From the NCBI GenBank assembly GCA_029961685.1, contig JARWKL010000010.1:18559931-18623930 (forward strand): a DNA stretch of 64,000 bases, written 5' to 3'. The DNA comes from Aristolochia californica (taxonomy: Eukaryota > Streptophyta > Magnoliopsida > Piperales > Aristolochiaceae). Below the pieces are notes generated by a model. It worked only from the letters and a program-made list of their open reading frames with translations, did no database searches and was not told where the DNA came from. Shown one piece after another: positions 48,886 to 61,069 of the stretch; position 1 is the stretch's first letter; the number at the start of each line of letters is the position of its first letter. The translations under genes were made by a program, and so were the position numbers.

Positions 48886-51800
48886 ACGATGATTGCAAAA
48901 ACTAATATATAAAAAAATAAAAGAGTTTACAGTCCTTAAAAATCACATATACTTCTTGAAATTATCTCTTTCCGCATTTGTACATTTCCATTTTGGATGT
49001 TAAATATTTTTTCAAATCCAAACTTGAGTTTTCATTTTTCCATTTTTCTCGTCAACAAAAAGATAAGCCAAATAGATCACAGCAAATTGAAAATTTCAAA
49101 ATTTATGTGTGCAAAAAATTGAAAATTATAACAAATTTAAGTGAATAAAATTATTTCACGCACTAAAAATTATCACAAAAGTTTTGTTATCCAAGTTTGG
49201 GAAATTCCACTAGTGCAACCCCTATTAGCGTGGTGGAATTTTATAAGAAAGAAATTTCTAATTGATCCTAACATGTTTTACATATGGATATGCATGCCTA
49301 AAACATGTTGAAGATGCAAATGATCTAATGTTCCAACAATTTCAAAGAGTTAAAATTTTTAATTCTCAATTTAGCGTGAGGTGGGATATTTACCAAAGCC
49401 AAACTACCCAATTTTTTTCTATTTAAAAAAAGTGGATCTAAAAATCATATATCATCATAAAGGTTTTGATTGATTAATGATGTGTAATGGCGGTAATTGT
49501 TTTTAGAAATGACTCCTGGTTTGGGAGTCAACACTCAGTTAAAATTGTCTGGCCCCCCTTCTTTCGATGATTGCAAAACCTAATATATAAAAAGCTAAAA
49601 GAATTTACACACCTTAAAAATCACATATACTTTTTGGAATTATCTCTTTCAACATTCTTGCATTTCCATTTTCTATGTTCAATTTTTCTTCTAATCCAAA
49701 CTTGAGCTTTCACTCTCCCATTTTACTTGTAAACAAAAAGATAAGGCAAATAGATCACAAGAAAATGAAAATTTTAGAGTTTATGTATGCAAAAAATTGA
49801 AAACTATAATAAATGTAAGTGACGAAAATGATTTCACGACTAAAAATGAACACCAAAGTTTTGTTATCCATGTTTGGGAAATTCCACCAGTACAACCCCT
49901 AATAGTTTGGTGGAATTTCATAAGAATAAGATTTTTATTTGATCCTAACATGTTTTAAATATGGATATGCAAGCCTAAAACATGTTGAAGATGCAAATGA
50001 CCTAATGATCCAAAATTTTCAAGCAGAAGAAAAAATTAAATTCTCAAGTTAACATGCGGTGGGATATTTACCTGAGCCAAACAACCCACTTTTTGCCTAT
50101 TTAATAAAAATGGACCTACCAATCATAGATCACCTTAAATGTTTCGATCGATTAATGATGTGTAAAGGCTATAATTTTTGTTTGAAATGACGTATCGTTT
50201 GGGAGTCAACACCCAGTTAAAAATGTCTCGTCCCCCCATTTTTGATGATTGCAATACCTAATTTATAAACAACTAAAAGAGTTTCAATCTATAAAAATCA
50301 CAGATACTTTTTGAAATAATCTCTCTTAGAATTTGTGCATTTCCATTTTGGATGTTCAATTTTTACCAAATCCAAACTTGAGTTTTCACTCTCCCATTTT
50401 TCTCGAAAACAAAAAGAAAAGGCAAATAGATCACAAAAAATGAAAATTTCAGAGTTTATGTATGAAAAAAATATAAAACAATAATAAATGTAAGAGAAGA
50501 AAATTATTTCACTCACTAAAAATTAGCACCAAATTTTTGTTATCCATGTTTGGGAAATTCCACCAATACAACCCCTAATAGTTTGGTGGAATTTTATAAG
50601 AAAGATATTTCTAATTGATCTGAACATGATTTAAATATGGAGATGCATGCATTAAACATGTTGAAGATGCAAATGATCTAATGATCCAAAAATTTCAAGG
50701 ACTAGAAAAAATTAACTTCTATAGTTAACGAGCGGCGGGATATTTACCAGAGCCAAACAACCCACTTTTTCCCTTTTTACAAAAAGTGGATCTAAGAATC
50801 ATAGATCATCTCAAATGTTTTTATTGATTAATGATGCGTAACGGCTACAATTTCTTTCATCAAAGATTTATATTTTTGTGACTCAACTCTCAGTTAAAAA
50901 TGAGTCGCTACCCCCTTTTACGATGATTGCAAAAACTAATATATAAAAATACTAAAAGAGTTTACAGTCCCTAAAAATCAAGTATACTTTTTGGAATTAT
51001 GTCTTTCCACATTTGTGCATTTCCATTTTGCATGTTCAATATTTTTTCAAATCCAAACTTGAGTTTTCACTTTCCCATTTTTCTCGTAAACAAAAAGATA
51101 AGGAAAATAGATCACAAAAAATTGAAATTTTCAGAGTTTATGTAAGCAAAAAACTGAAAACTATAATAAATGTAAGTGAAGAAAATTATTTCACACACTA
51201 AAAATGAACACCAGAGTTTTGTTATCCATGTTTGGGAAATTCCACCAAAATGTAACCCCTAATTACTTGGTGGAATTTTATAAGAAAGAGATATCTAATT
51301 GATCCTAACATGTTTTAAATATGGATATGCATGCCTGAAACATGTTGAAGATGCAAATGACCTAATGATCCAAAAATTTCAAGGAGTAGAAAATATTAAA
51401 TTCTCAAGTTGTGTGGTGGGATATTTACCAAAGCAAAACTACCCAAGTTTTACCTATTTACAAAAAGCGGATCTAACAATCATATATCATCATTAAGGTT
51501 TTGATTGATTAATGATGTGTAATGGCGGTAATTATTTTTAGAAAAGACTTATAGTTTTGGAGTCAACACTTAGTTAAAAATGTCGGGCCCCCCCATTTCC
51601 GTTGATTGCAACACCTAATGTATAAAAATCTAAAAGAGTTTACAATCCTTGAAAATCACATATACTTTTTGGAATTATCTCTTTCAGAATTAGTGCTTTT
51701 CCATTTTCGATGTTCAATTTGTTTTCAAATCCAAACTTGAGTTTTCACTTTGCCATTTGACTTGTAAACAAAAAGATAAGACAAAAAGATCACAAGCAAT

Positions 51801-54294
51801 GAAAATTATAGAGTTTATGTATGCAAAAAATTGAAAACTATAATAAATGTAAGTGAAGAAAATTTTTTCACGCACTAAAAATGAACACCAAAGTTTTGTT
51901 ATCCATGTTTGGGAAATTCCACTTGAACAACCCCTAATAGCTTGGTGGAATTTCATAAGAAAGAGATATCTAATTGATCCTAACATGTTTTAAATATGGA
52001 TATGCATGCCTGAAACATGTTGAAGATGCAAATGACGTAATGATCCAAAAATTTCAAGGAGAAGAAAAAATTAAATTCTCACGTCAACGTGCGATGGGAT
52101 ATTTACCAGAGCCAAAGAACCCACTTTTTGCCTATTTAATAAAAGCGTACCTACAAATCATAGATCATCGTAAATATTTTGATCGATTAATGATGTGTAA
52201 CGGCTATTAGTTTTTTTTAGAAATGACTTATGGATTGGGAGTCAACCCTCAGTTAAAAATGTCTTGCCCCCCCTTTTTCGAATATTGCAAAACCTAATTT
52301 ATAAAAAACAAAAAATGTTTACAATCCTTAAAAATCATATTTAATTTTTGAAATGATCTCTATCAGCATTTGTGCATTTCCATTTTGGTTGTTCAATTTT
52401 TTTTTTAAATCCAAAATTGAGTTTTCACTCTCCAATTTTCTCGTAAACAAAAACATAAGGCAAATAGATCACAACAAAATGAAAATTTCAGAGTATATAT
52501 ATGCAAAAAAATGAAAACTATAATAAATGTAAGTGAAGAAAATTATTTCACGCACTAAAAATGAACACCAATGTTTTGTTATCCATGTTTGGGAAATTCC
52601 ACTAGTAAAACCCCTAATAGCTTGGTGGAATTTTATATGAAAAAGATTTCTAATTGATCCTAACATGTTTTAAATATGGATATGCAAGCCTGAAATATGT
52701 TGAAAATGCAAATGACCTAATGATTCAAAAAATTTTAGCAGAATCAAAAATTAAATTCTCAAGATAACGTGCGATGGGATATTTACCTGAGCCAAACAAA
52801 CCACTTTTTGCCTATTTACAAAACGCAGACCTAACAATCAATGATCATTGTAAATGTTTTGAAGGATTAATGATGCGTAACGGTCATAATTTTTTGTAGA
52901 AATGACTTATGGTTTGGGAGTCAATACTAAGTTAAAAATTCCTCACCCCCACTTTTTCGATGATTGCAAAATCTAATATATAAACTACCCAAAGAGTTTA
53001 CAATCCTTAAAAATCGTAGATACTTTTTGGAATTATCTCTCACAGAATTTGTGGCTTTCCATGTAGGATGTTAAATTTTATTTCAATTCCAAACTTGAGT
53101 TTTCAATCTCCCATTTTTCTCGTTGACAAAAAGATAAGGCAAAATGATTACAGCAAAATGAAAATTTTGGAGTTTAAATATGCAAAAAATTGAAAACTAT
53201 AATAAATGTATGTGAAGAAAATTATTTCTCGCACTAAAAATGAACACCAATGTTTTGTTATCGATGTTTGGGAAATTCCACCAATACAACCCCTAATAGC
53301 TTGGTGAAATTTTATAAGAAAGAGATTTCTAATTGATCCTAAAATGTTTTAAATATGGATATGCATGCCTGAAACTTGTTGAAGATGCAAATAACCTAAT
53401 GATCCAAAATTTTCAAGGTGTAGAAAAAATTAAATTCTCAAGTTAACATGTGGTGCGATTTTTACCAGAGCCAAACAACCCACTTTTTGCCTATTTACAA
53501 AAAGGGGACCGAACAATCATAGATCATCATAAATGTTTTGATCAATTAATGATGTGTAACTACTATAATTTTTTTTAGAAATGGCTTATGGTTTGGGAGT
53601 CAACACTCAGTTAAAAATTCCTCGGCCCCCCCTATCCGATGATTACAAAACCTAATATATAAAAAACTAAAAGAGTTTACAAGCCTTGAAAATCACATAT
53701 ACTTTTTGGAATTATTTCTCTTAGAATTTTTGCATTTTTATTTTGGATGTTCAATTTTGTTTCAAATCCAAAAATGAGTTTTCACTCTCCCATTTTTCTC
53801 GTAAACAAAACAATAAGGCAAATAGTTCAGAAGACAAAGAAAATTTTAGATTTTATCTATGAAAAAAAATTTAAGACTATAAAAGTGAAGAAAATAATTT
53901 CATACAGTAAAAATGAACACCAAAGTTTTGTTATCCAAGTTTGGGAAATTCCACGAATATAACCGCTAATAGCTTGGTGAAATTTTATAAGAAAGAGACT
54001 TCTAATTGATCCTAACATGTTTTAAATATGGATATGCATGCCTTCAACATGTTGAAGATGCAAATAATCTAATGATCCAAAACTTATAAGGAGTAGAAAA
54101 AATTAAATTCTCAAGTTAACGTGCGGTGGGATTACTTGTGCCAAATAACCCTGTTTTTGCCTGTTTAGAAAAAGTGAACTTAACAATCATAGATCATTGT
54201 AAATGTTTTGATCGGTTAATGATGTGTAATGACTTTAATTTTTGTTAAAAAAAAATTTGGTTTGGGAGTCAACACTCAATTAAAAACGCCTGCC

Positions 54295-54295
<1 letters not shown>

Positions 54296-54328
<33 letters not shown>

Positions 54329-54351
54329 CCCCCCCCCCCCCCCCCCCCCCC
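54296..54351 (+). repeat. Compound poly-C tract, C30-T-C25
   Basis: A 56-bp tract interrupted by one T at 54326, the longest homopolymer-like stretch in the window. The interruption could be a point mutation in a longer run or a joint between two runs. Confidence 0.93.
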
Positions 54352-55379
54352 TTTTCGATAATTGAAAAATGTAATATATAAAAAACTAAAAGAGTTTACG
54401 ATCCTTAAAAATGACAGATACTTTTTGGAATTATCTCCCTCTGCATTTGTGCATTTCCCTTTTGATGTTGAATTTTTTTTTCAAATCCAAACTTGAGTTT
54501 TCACTCTCCCATTTTACTCTTAAACAAAAAGATAAGGCAAATAGATCACAATAAAATTAAAAATTTTGAGCTTATGTATGAAAAAAATTGAAAAATATAA
54601 TAAAGTTTGGTGAGGAAATGATTTCACGTACTAAAAATGAACACCAAAATTTTGTTATCCATGTTTGGGAAATTCCACTAGTACAACCCCTAAAACCTTG
54701 GTCGAATTTTAAAAGAAAGAGATTTTTAATTGATCCTAACATGTTTTAAATATGGATATGCATGCCTGAAATATGTTCAAGTTCCAAAGGATCTAGTGAT
54801 CCAAAAATTTCAAGGAGTAGAAAAAATAAAATTCTCAAGTTAACGTGCAGTGCGATTTTACCAAGCCAAACAACCCAGTTTTTGCCTATTTACAAAAAGC
54901 GGACTTAACAATCATAGATCATCGTAAATGTTTTTATCGATTAATGATGTGTAATGGCTTTAATTTTTGTTAGAAATGTTTTTTGCTTTAGAAGTCAAGA
55001 CTCAGTTCAAAATTTCTTGCCCCCCATTTTTCGATGATTGCAAAACCTAATATATAAAAAACTAAAAGAGTTTACGATCCTTAAAAATCACAGGTACATT
55101 TTGGAATTATCTCTCTGAGTATTTGGGCATTTCCGTTTTGGATGATCAATTTTATTTTCAAATCCAAACTTGAGTTTTCACTCTCCCATTTTACTCATAA
55201 ACAAAAAGATAAGGCAAATATATCACAATAATATGAAAATTTAGAGTTTATGTATGCAAAAAAATGAAAACTATAATAAATGAAGGTGAAGAAAATAATT
55301 TTACGCACTATAAATGAACATCAAAATTTTGTTATCCATGTTTGGGAAATTCCACCAGTACAACCCCTAATAGCTTGGT

Positions 55380-55520
55380 CAAATTTTATAAGAAAGAAAT
55401 TTCTAATTGAACCTAACATGAGTTAAATATGGATATGCATGCCGAATTTTATAAGAAAGAGATTTCTTCCAGACATGTTTTGAAAATAGATATGCATGCT
55501 TGAAAAATGATAAAGATGCA
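55380..55520 (-). other. Junction between family B and A-like satellite
   Basis: B text runs to 'ggatatgcatgcc' (about 55,443), then goes back to 'gaattttataagaaagaga' and passes the catgcat core a second time in A-like form ('agatatgcatgcttgaaaaatg'). The A-like sequence re-enters roughly 60 bp earlier in the monomer, so dyads 2 and 3 occur twice in succession. Orientation does not change here. Confidence 0.85.
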
Positions 55521-57066
55521 AATGACCTATGGATCCAAACCTTTTAAAAAGAATAACAAACGATCATTAAATTCTCAAGTGAACGTGCGGTGGGATATTT
55601 ACCCGAGTCATACAAGCCATTATTTTGCCCATTTACAAAAAGCTGACCTCACAATCATAGATGATTCTAAAGAGATTTATCGTGTGTAACGGGCTATATT
55701 TTTATATGAAATAACTTATGGACTGGGAGTCAACACTTAGTTAAAAATCCTCTTCCTCCTCCTTTTCCCGATGATATCAAAACCTAATATATAAAAACTA
55801 AAAGGAGTTTACAATCCCTAAAAATTAAAGACACACTTTGGAATTTTCTCTCTCTACATTTATGCATTGTGTATTTCCAATTTAGTTGTATACTTTTTTC
55901 TTAAATCAAAACTTTGAGATTTCACTCTCCCTTTATTCCGCAAAACAAACAAGGGAAATAGATCACAACATAATGAAAATTTTAAAGTTTTTATGGAAAA
56001 AATTTAAAACAATAACCAATATAAGTAAAGAAAATTTATTCACCCACCACAAAAGAACACAATAGTTTTGTTATGCATGTTTGGGAAGTTCCACTAGTTC
56101 AACCCTAATTGCTTGGAATTTAATAAGAAAGCTATTTCTTCTACACATGTTTTAAATATGGATATGGATGCTTGAAACATGTTAAATATGCAAATGACCT
56201 ATGGAACCAAACCTTTTAAAGAGAATAACAAGTGCTCATTAAATTCTCCAGTGAACGTGCAGTGGGATATTTACCCGTCAAACAAGCCATTATGTTGCCC
56301 ATTTACAAAAGTTGACCAAACAATCAGAGACGATTGTAAAGTGATTTATCATTCTTAATGGGCTATATTTTTGAAAGAAATGACTTATGGATTGGGAGTC
56401 AACACTCAGTTACAAATCACCCACCTCTCCCTTTTCTCGACGATTGCAAAACCTGATATATAAAAACTAAAAGGACTTTAAAATCCCTAAAAATTGCAGA
56501 TAATCTTTGGAATTATCTCTCTCTTCAATTTTGCATTATGCATTTCCATTTCAGATGTTTAGTTTTTTTTTAAATCAAAACTTTGAGTTTTCGCTCTCCG
56601 TTCATCTTGTAAACAAAAAAGGCAAATTGATCACAACAAAATGAAAATTTAAGAGTTTATGAATGGAAAAAATTTAAAACGATAACCAATGTGAGGAAAG
56701 TAAATTTATTCACACACCACAAATGAACACAAAAGTTTTGTTGACCAAGTTAGGGAAATTCCACTAGTTCAACCCTAATAGCTTGGAATTTTATAATAAA
56801 GAGATTTCTTCTACATGTGTTTTAAAAATGGAAATGCATGCTTGAAACATGTTCAAGATGGAAATGACCCATGGATCCAAACCTTTTAAAGGGAATCAAA
56901 AAAACTCATTAAATTCTCAAGTGAACGTGCGGTGGGATATTTACCCGAGTCAAACAAGCCATTATTTTGCCAATTTACTAAAAGCTGACAAAAAAACCAT
57001 AGATGATTGTAAAGTGATTTATCATGCGTAAGGGGCTATATTTTTGTAAGAAATGACTTATGGATA
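55444..57066 (-). repeat. A-like satellite, reverse orientation, part of a five-monomer HOR variant
   Basis: Monomers anchored at 55725 and 56394 match those at 59087 and 59757 (offset 3,362-3,363 bp) and again those near 63065 and 63732. The stretch just before 57067 matches the one before 60430, but sequence after 57067 matches that after 61070. One monomer of the six-monomer unit has thus been lost, with the crossover within the monomer near 57,040. These monomers show family A diagnostics ('cattaaattctcaagtgaac', 'cccgagtcaaacaagcc') as reverse complement of region 1. Confidence 0.82.
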
Positions 57067-57123
57067 GGGAGTCAACACTTAGTTAAAAATCCCCCGCCTC
57101 CCCCATTTCCCAACGATTGCAAA

Positions 57124-57142
57124 ACCTAATATATAAAAACAA
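57124..57142 (+). promoter_or_regulatory. TATA-like box, A-like monomer (representative)
   Basis: 'cctaatatataaaaacaaaa', counterpart of the box at 1695-1720 in the opposite array. It is present in almost every monomer here at the same distance from the C-rich box. Function not shown. Confidence 0.3.
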
Positions 57143-58115
57143 AAAGGAGTTCACAATACCAAAAATTGCAGACACTCTTTGGAACTATCTCTCTCTACAT
57201 TTCTGCATTGTACATTTATATTTTAGATGTATTCTTTTTTCTTAAATCAAAACTTTGAGTTTTCACTCTCCCTCCATCCCGTAAAGAAAAAAGGAAAATA
57301 GATCACAACAAAAAGAAAATTTTAGAGTTTAAATATGGAAAAAATTTAAAACAATAACAAATGTAAGTAAAGAAAATTTATTCACTCACCACAAATGAAC
57401 ACAATAGTTTTGTTATGCAAGTTTTGGAAATTCCACTTGTTCAACCCTAATAGCGTGGAGTTTTATAAGAAAGAGATTTCTTATACACAAGTTTTAAATA
57501 TGGATATGCATGCTTGAAACAAGTTAAAGATGCAAATGACCTATGGATTCAAACCTTTTAAAGAGAATAACAAGCGCTCATTAAACTCTCCAGTGAACGT
57601 GCGGTGGGATATTTACCTGAGTCAAACAAGCCATTATTTTGCCCATTTACAAAAAAGCTGACCTAACAATCATAGAGGATTGTAAAGTGATTTATCATGC
57701 GTAATGGGCTATATTTTTGTGAGAAATGATTTCTGGATTGGGAGTCAACGCTCAGGTAAAAATTCCCCACCTCTCCCTTTTCCCGACGATTGCAAAACCT
57801 TATATATAAAAACTAAAAGGACTTTACAATCCTTAATACTCTTTGGAATTATTGCTCTATTCATTTGTGCATTGCACATTTCCATTTCAGATGTTTACTT
57901 TTTTCGTAAATCAAAAATTTCAGTTTCCGTTCTCCCTTCCTTCCGTTAATAAAAAAGGCAAATAGATCACGACAAAATGAAAATTTTAGAGTTTATTTAT
58001 GGAAAAATTTTAAAACAATAACCAATGTGAGGAAAGTAAATTTATTCACACACCACAAATGAACACAAAAGTTTTGTTATCCAAGTTAGGGAAATTCCAC
58101 TAGTTCAACCCTAAT

Positions 58116-58137
58116 AGCTTGGAATTAGCTTGGAATT
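58116..58137 (-). repeat. 11-bp tandem duplication within a monomer
   Basis: AGCTTGGAATT occurs twice head to tail (58116-58126 and 58127-58137), where other monomers have it once. It duplicates the right arm of dyad 1, giving that arm two alternative partners. Confidence 0.9.
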
Positions 58138-61069
58138 TTATAAGAAAGAGATTTCTTCTACACATGTTTTAAAAATGGATATGCATGCTTGAAACATGTT
58201 AAAGATGGAAATGACCCATGGATCCAAACCTTTTCAAGAGAATAAGAAACGCTCATTAAATTCTCAAGTGAACGTCCAGTGGGATATTTACACAAGTCAA
58301 ACAAGCCATTATTTTGCCCAATTACTAAAAGTTGACCAAACAACCATAGATGATTGTAAAGTGATTTATCATGCGTAACGGGCTATATTTTTGTAAGAAA
58401 TTACTTATGGATTGGGAGTCAACACTCAGTAAAAAATCCCTCGCCTCCCCCTTTTACCGACGATTGCAACACCCAATAAATAAAAACTAAAAGCAGTTTT
58501 CAATGCCTTAAAATTACAGATACTCTTTGGAATTATCTCTCTTTACATTTGTGCCTTGTACATTTCCATTTTAGATGTACACTTTTTTCATAAATAAAAA
58601 CATTGAGATTTCGTTGTCCATTCATCCCGTAAACAAAAAAGGCAAAGAGATCACAACAAAATGAAAATTTTAGAGTTTTTGTATGGAAAAAATTTCAAAC
58701 AAAAAAAAAATTAAGGGAAGAAAATTTATTCATACAACACAAATGAACACAAAATTTTTATTATCCAAGTTTGGGAAATTGAACTAGTTCAACCCTAATA
58801 GCTAGGAATTTTAAAAGAAAGAGATTTCTTCCAGACATGTTTTGAAAATAGATATGCATGCTTGAAAAATGATAAAGATGCAAATGACCTATGGATCCAA
58901 ACCTTTTAAAAGGAATAACAAACGATCATTAAATTCTCAAGTGAACTTGCGGTGGGATATTTACCCGAGTCATACAAGCCATTATTTTGCCCATTTACAA
59001 AAACCTGACCTCACAATAATAGATGATTGTAAAAAGATTTATCATGTGTAACGGGCTATATTTTTATATGAAATAACTTATGGACTGGGAGTCAACACTT
59101 AGTTAAAAATCCTCTTCCTCCCCCTTTTCCCGATGATATCAAAACCTAATATATAAAAAATGAAAGGAGTTTACAATCCCTAAAAATTACAGACACACTT
59201 TGGAATTATCTCTCTTTACATTTATGAAGTGTGTATTTCCAATTTAGTTGTATACTTTTTTCTTAAATCAAAACTTTGAGATTTCACTCTCCCTTTATTC
59301 CGCAAAACAAACAAGGGAAATAGATCACAACAAAATGAAAATTTTAAAGTTTGTATGGAAAAAATTTAAAACAATAACGAATATAAGTAAAGAAAATTTA
59401 TTCACAAACCACTAAAGAACACAATAGTTTTGTCATGCATGTTTGGGAAATTCCACTAGTTCAACCCTAATAGCTTGGAATTTAATAAGCAAGATATTTC
59501 TTCTACACATATTTTAAATATGGATATGCATCCTTGAAACATGTTAAATATGCAAATGACCTATGGAACCAAACCTTTTAAAGAGAATAACTAGCGCTCA
59601 TTAAATTCTCCAGTGAACGCGCGGTGGGATATTTACCCGTCAAACAAGCCATTATGTTGCCCATTTAAAAAAAGCTGAACAAACAATCATAAACGATTGC
59701 AAAGTGATTTATCATTATTAATGGGCTATATTTTTTATATAAATGACTTATGGATTGGGAGTCAACACTCAGTTAAAAAACCTCCACCTCTCCCTTTTCT
59801 CGATGATTGCAAAACCTGATATATAAAAACTAAAAGGACTTTAAAATCCCTAAAAATTGCAGATACTCTTTGGAATTATCTCTCTCTTCATTTGTGCATT
59901 ATGCATTGCTATTTCAGATGTTTTGTTTTTTCTTAAATCAAAACTTTGAGTTTTCGCTCTCCGTTCATCTCGTAAACAAAAAAGGCAAATTGATCACGAC
60001 AAAATGAAAATTTAAGAGTTTATGAATGGAAAAAATTTAAAAATATAACCAATGTGAGGAAAGTAAATTTATTCACACACCACAAATGAACACAAAATTT
60101 TTGTTAACCAAGTTAGGGAAATTCCACTAGTTCAACACTAATAGCTTGGAATTTTATATTAAACAGATTTCTTCTACACATGTTTTAAAAATGGAAATGC
60201 ATGCTTGAAACATGTTCAAGATGGAAATGACCCATGGATCCAAACCTTTTAAAGGGAATTAGAAACACTCATTAAATTCTCAAGTGAACGTGCGGTGGGA
60301 TATTTACCCGAGTCAAACAAGCCATTATGTTGCCAATTTACTAAAAGCTGACCAAAAAACCATGGATGATTGTAAAGTGATTTATCATGCGTAAGGGGCT
60401 ATATTTTTTTAAGAAATGACTTATGGATTGGGAGTCAACACTCAGTTAAAAAACCCCCGCCACCTCCTTTTATCGATGATTGCAAACCCTAAGAAATAAA
60501 AACTAAAAGCAGTTTTCAATCCCATAAAATTACAGACACTCTTTGCAATTATCTCTCTCTACATTTGTGAAGTGTGCATTTCCATTTTAGATGTACACTT
60601 TTTTCATAAATCAAAACTTTGAGATTTCGTTCTCCCTTCATCCAGTAAACAAAAAAGGCAAAGAGATCACAACAAAATGAAAATTTTAGAGTTTTAGTAT
60701 GGAAAGAATTTTAAAAAATAAAAAAAGTAAGTAAAAAAAATTTATACAAACACCACAAATGAACAAAAAAAATTTGTTATCCAAGTTTGGGAAATTCCAC
60801 TAGTTCAACCCTAATAGTTTGGAATTTTATCAGAAAGATATTTCTTCTCCACATGTTTTAAAAATGGATATGCATGCTTGAAACATGTTAAAGGTTCAAA
60901 TGAACTATGGATCCAAACCTTTTAAACAGAACAAAAAACGCACATTAAATTCTCAAGTAAACATGCGGTGGGATATTTACCTGTCAAACAAGCCATTATT
61001 CATTGATGATTGTAAATTTATTTATCCTGTGTTACGGGCTATATTTTTGTAAGAAATGACTTGTGGATA

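Larger units (their letters stand above)
47848..55443 (-). repeat. Family B satellite, diverged monomers up to the B/A-like boundary
   Basis: Reverse-oriented monomers anchored at 48152, 48815, 49523, 50201, about 50878 (degenerate), about 51558, 52237, 52916, 53595, 54264 and about 54991. Spacings are mostly 663-680 bp, rising to about 708 and 727 where a poly-C tract is present. No regular higher-order pattern was recognised. The block ends at the join to A-like repeats at 55,443. No gene is seen. Confidence 0.9.
57067..61069 (-). repeat. A-like satellite, six-monomer HOR (~4.0 kb), complete unit
   Basis: Anchors 57067, 57740, 58414, 59087, 59757 and 60430 (monomers of 670-674 bp, the last 640). 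The pairs 57067/61070, 57740/61741 and 58414/62414 are spaced 4,000-4,003 bp and share private variants ('ataggga' with 'ctcccccatttccc'; 'aacgctcaggtaaaaattcc'; 'cacccaataaata'). The last monomer is short because about 35 bp are missing after 'caagccattatt' near 61,000. Units are clearly more diverged than those of the 6,570-bp HOR. Confidence 0.82.
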
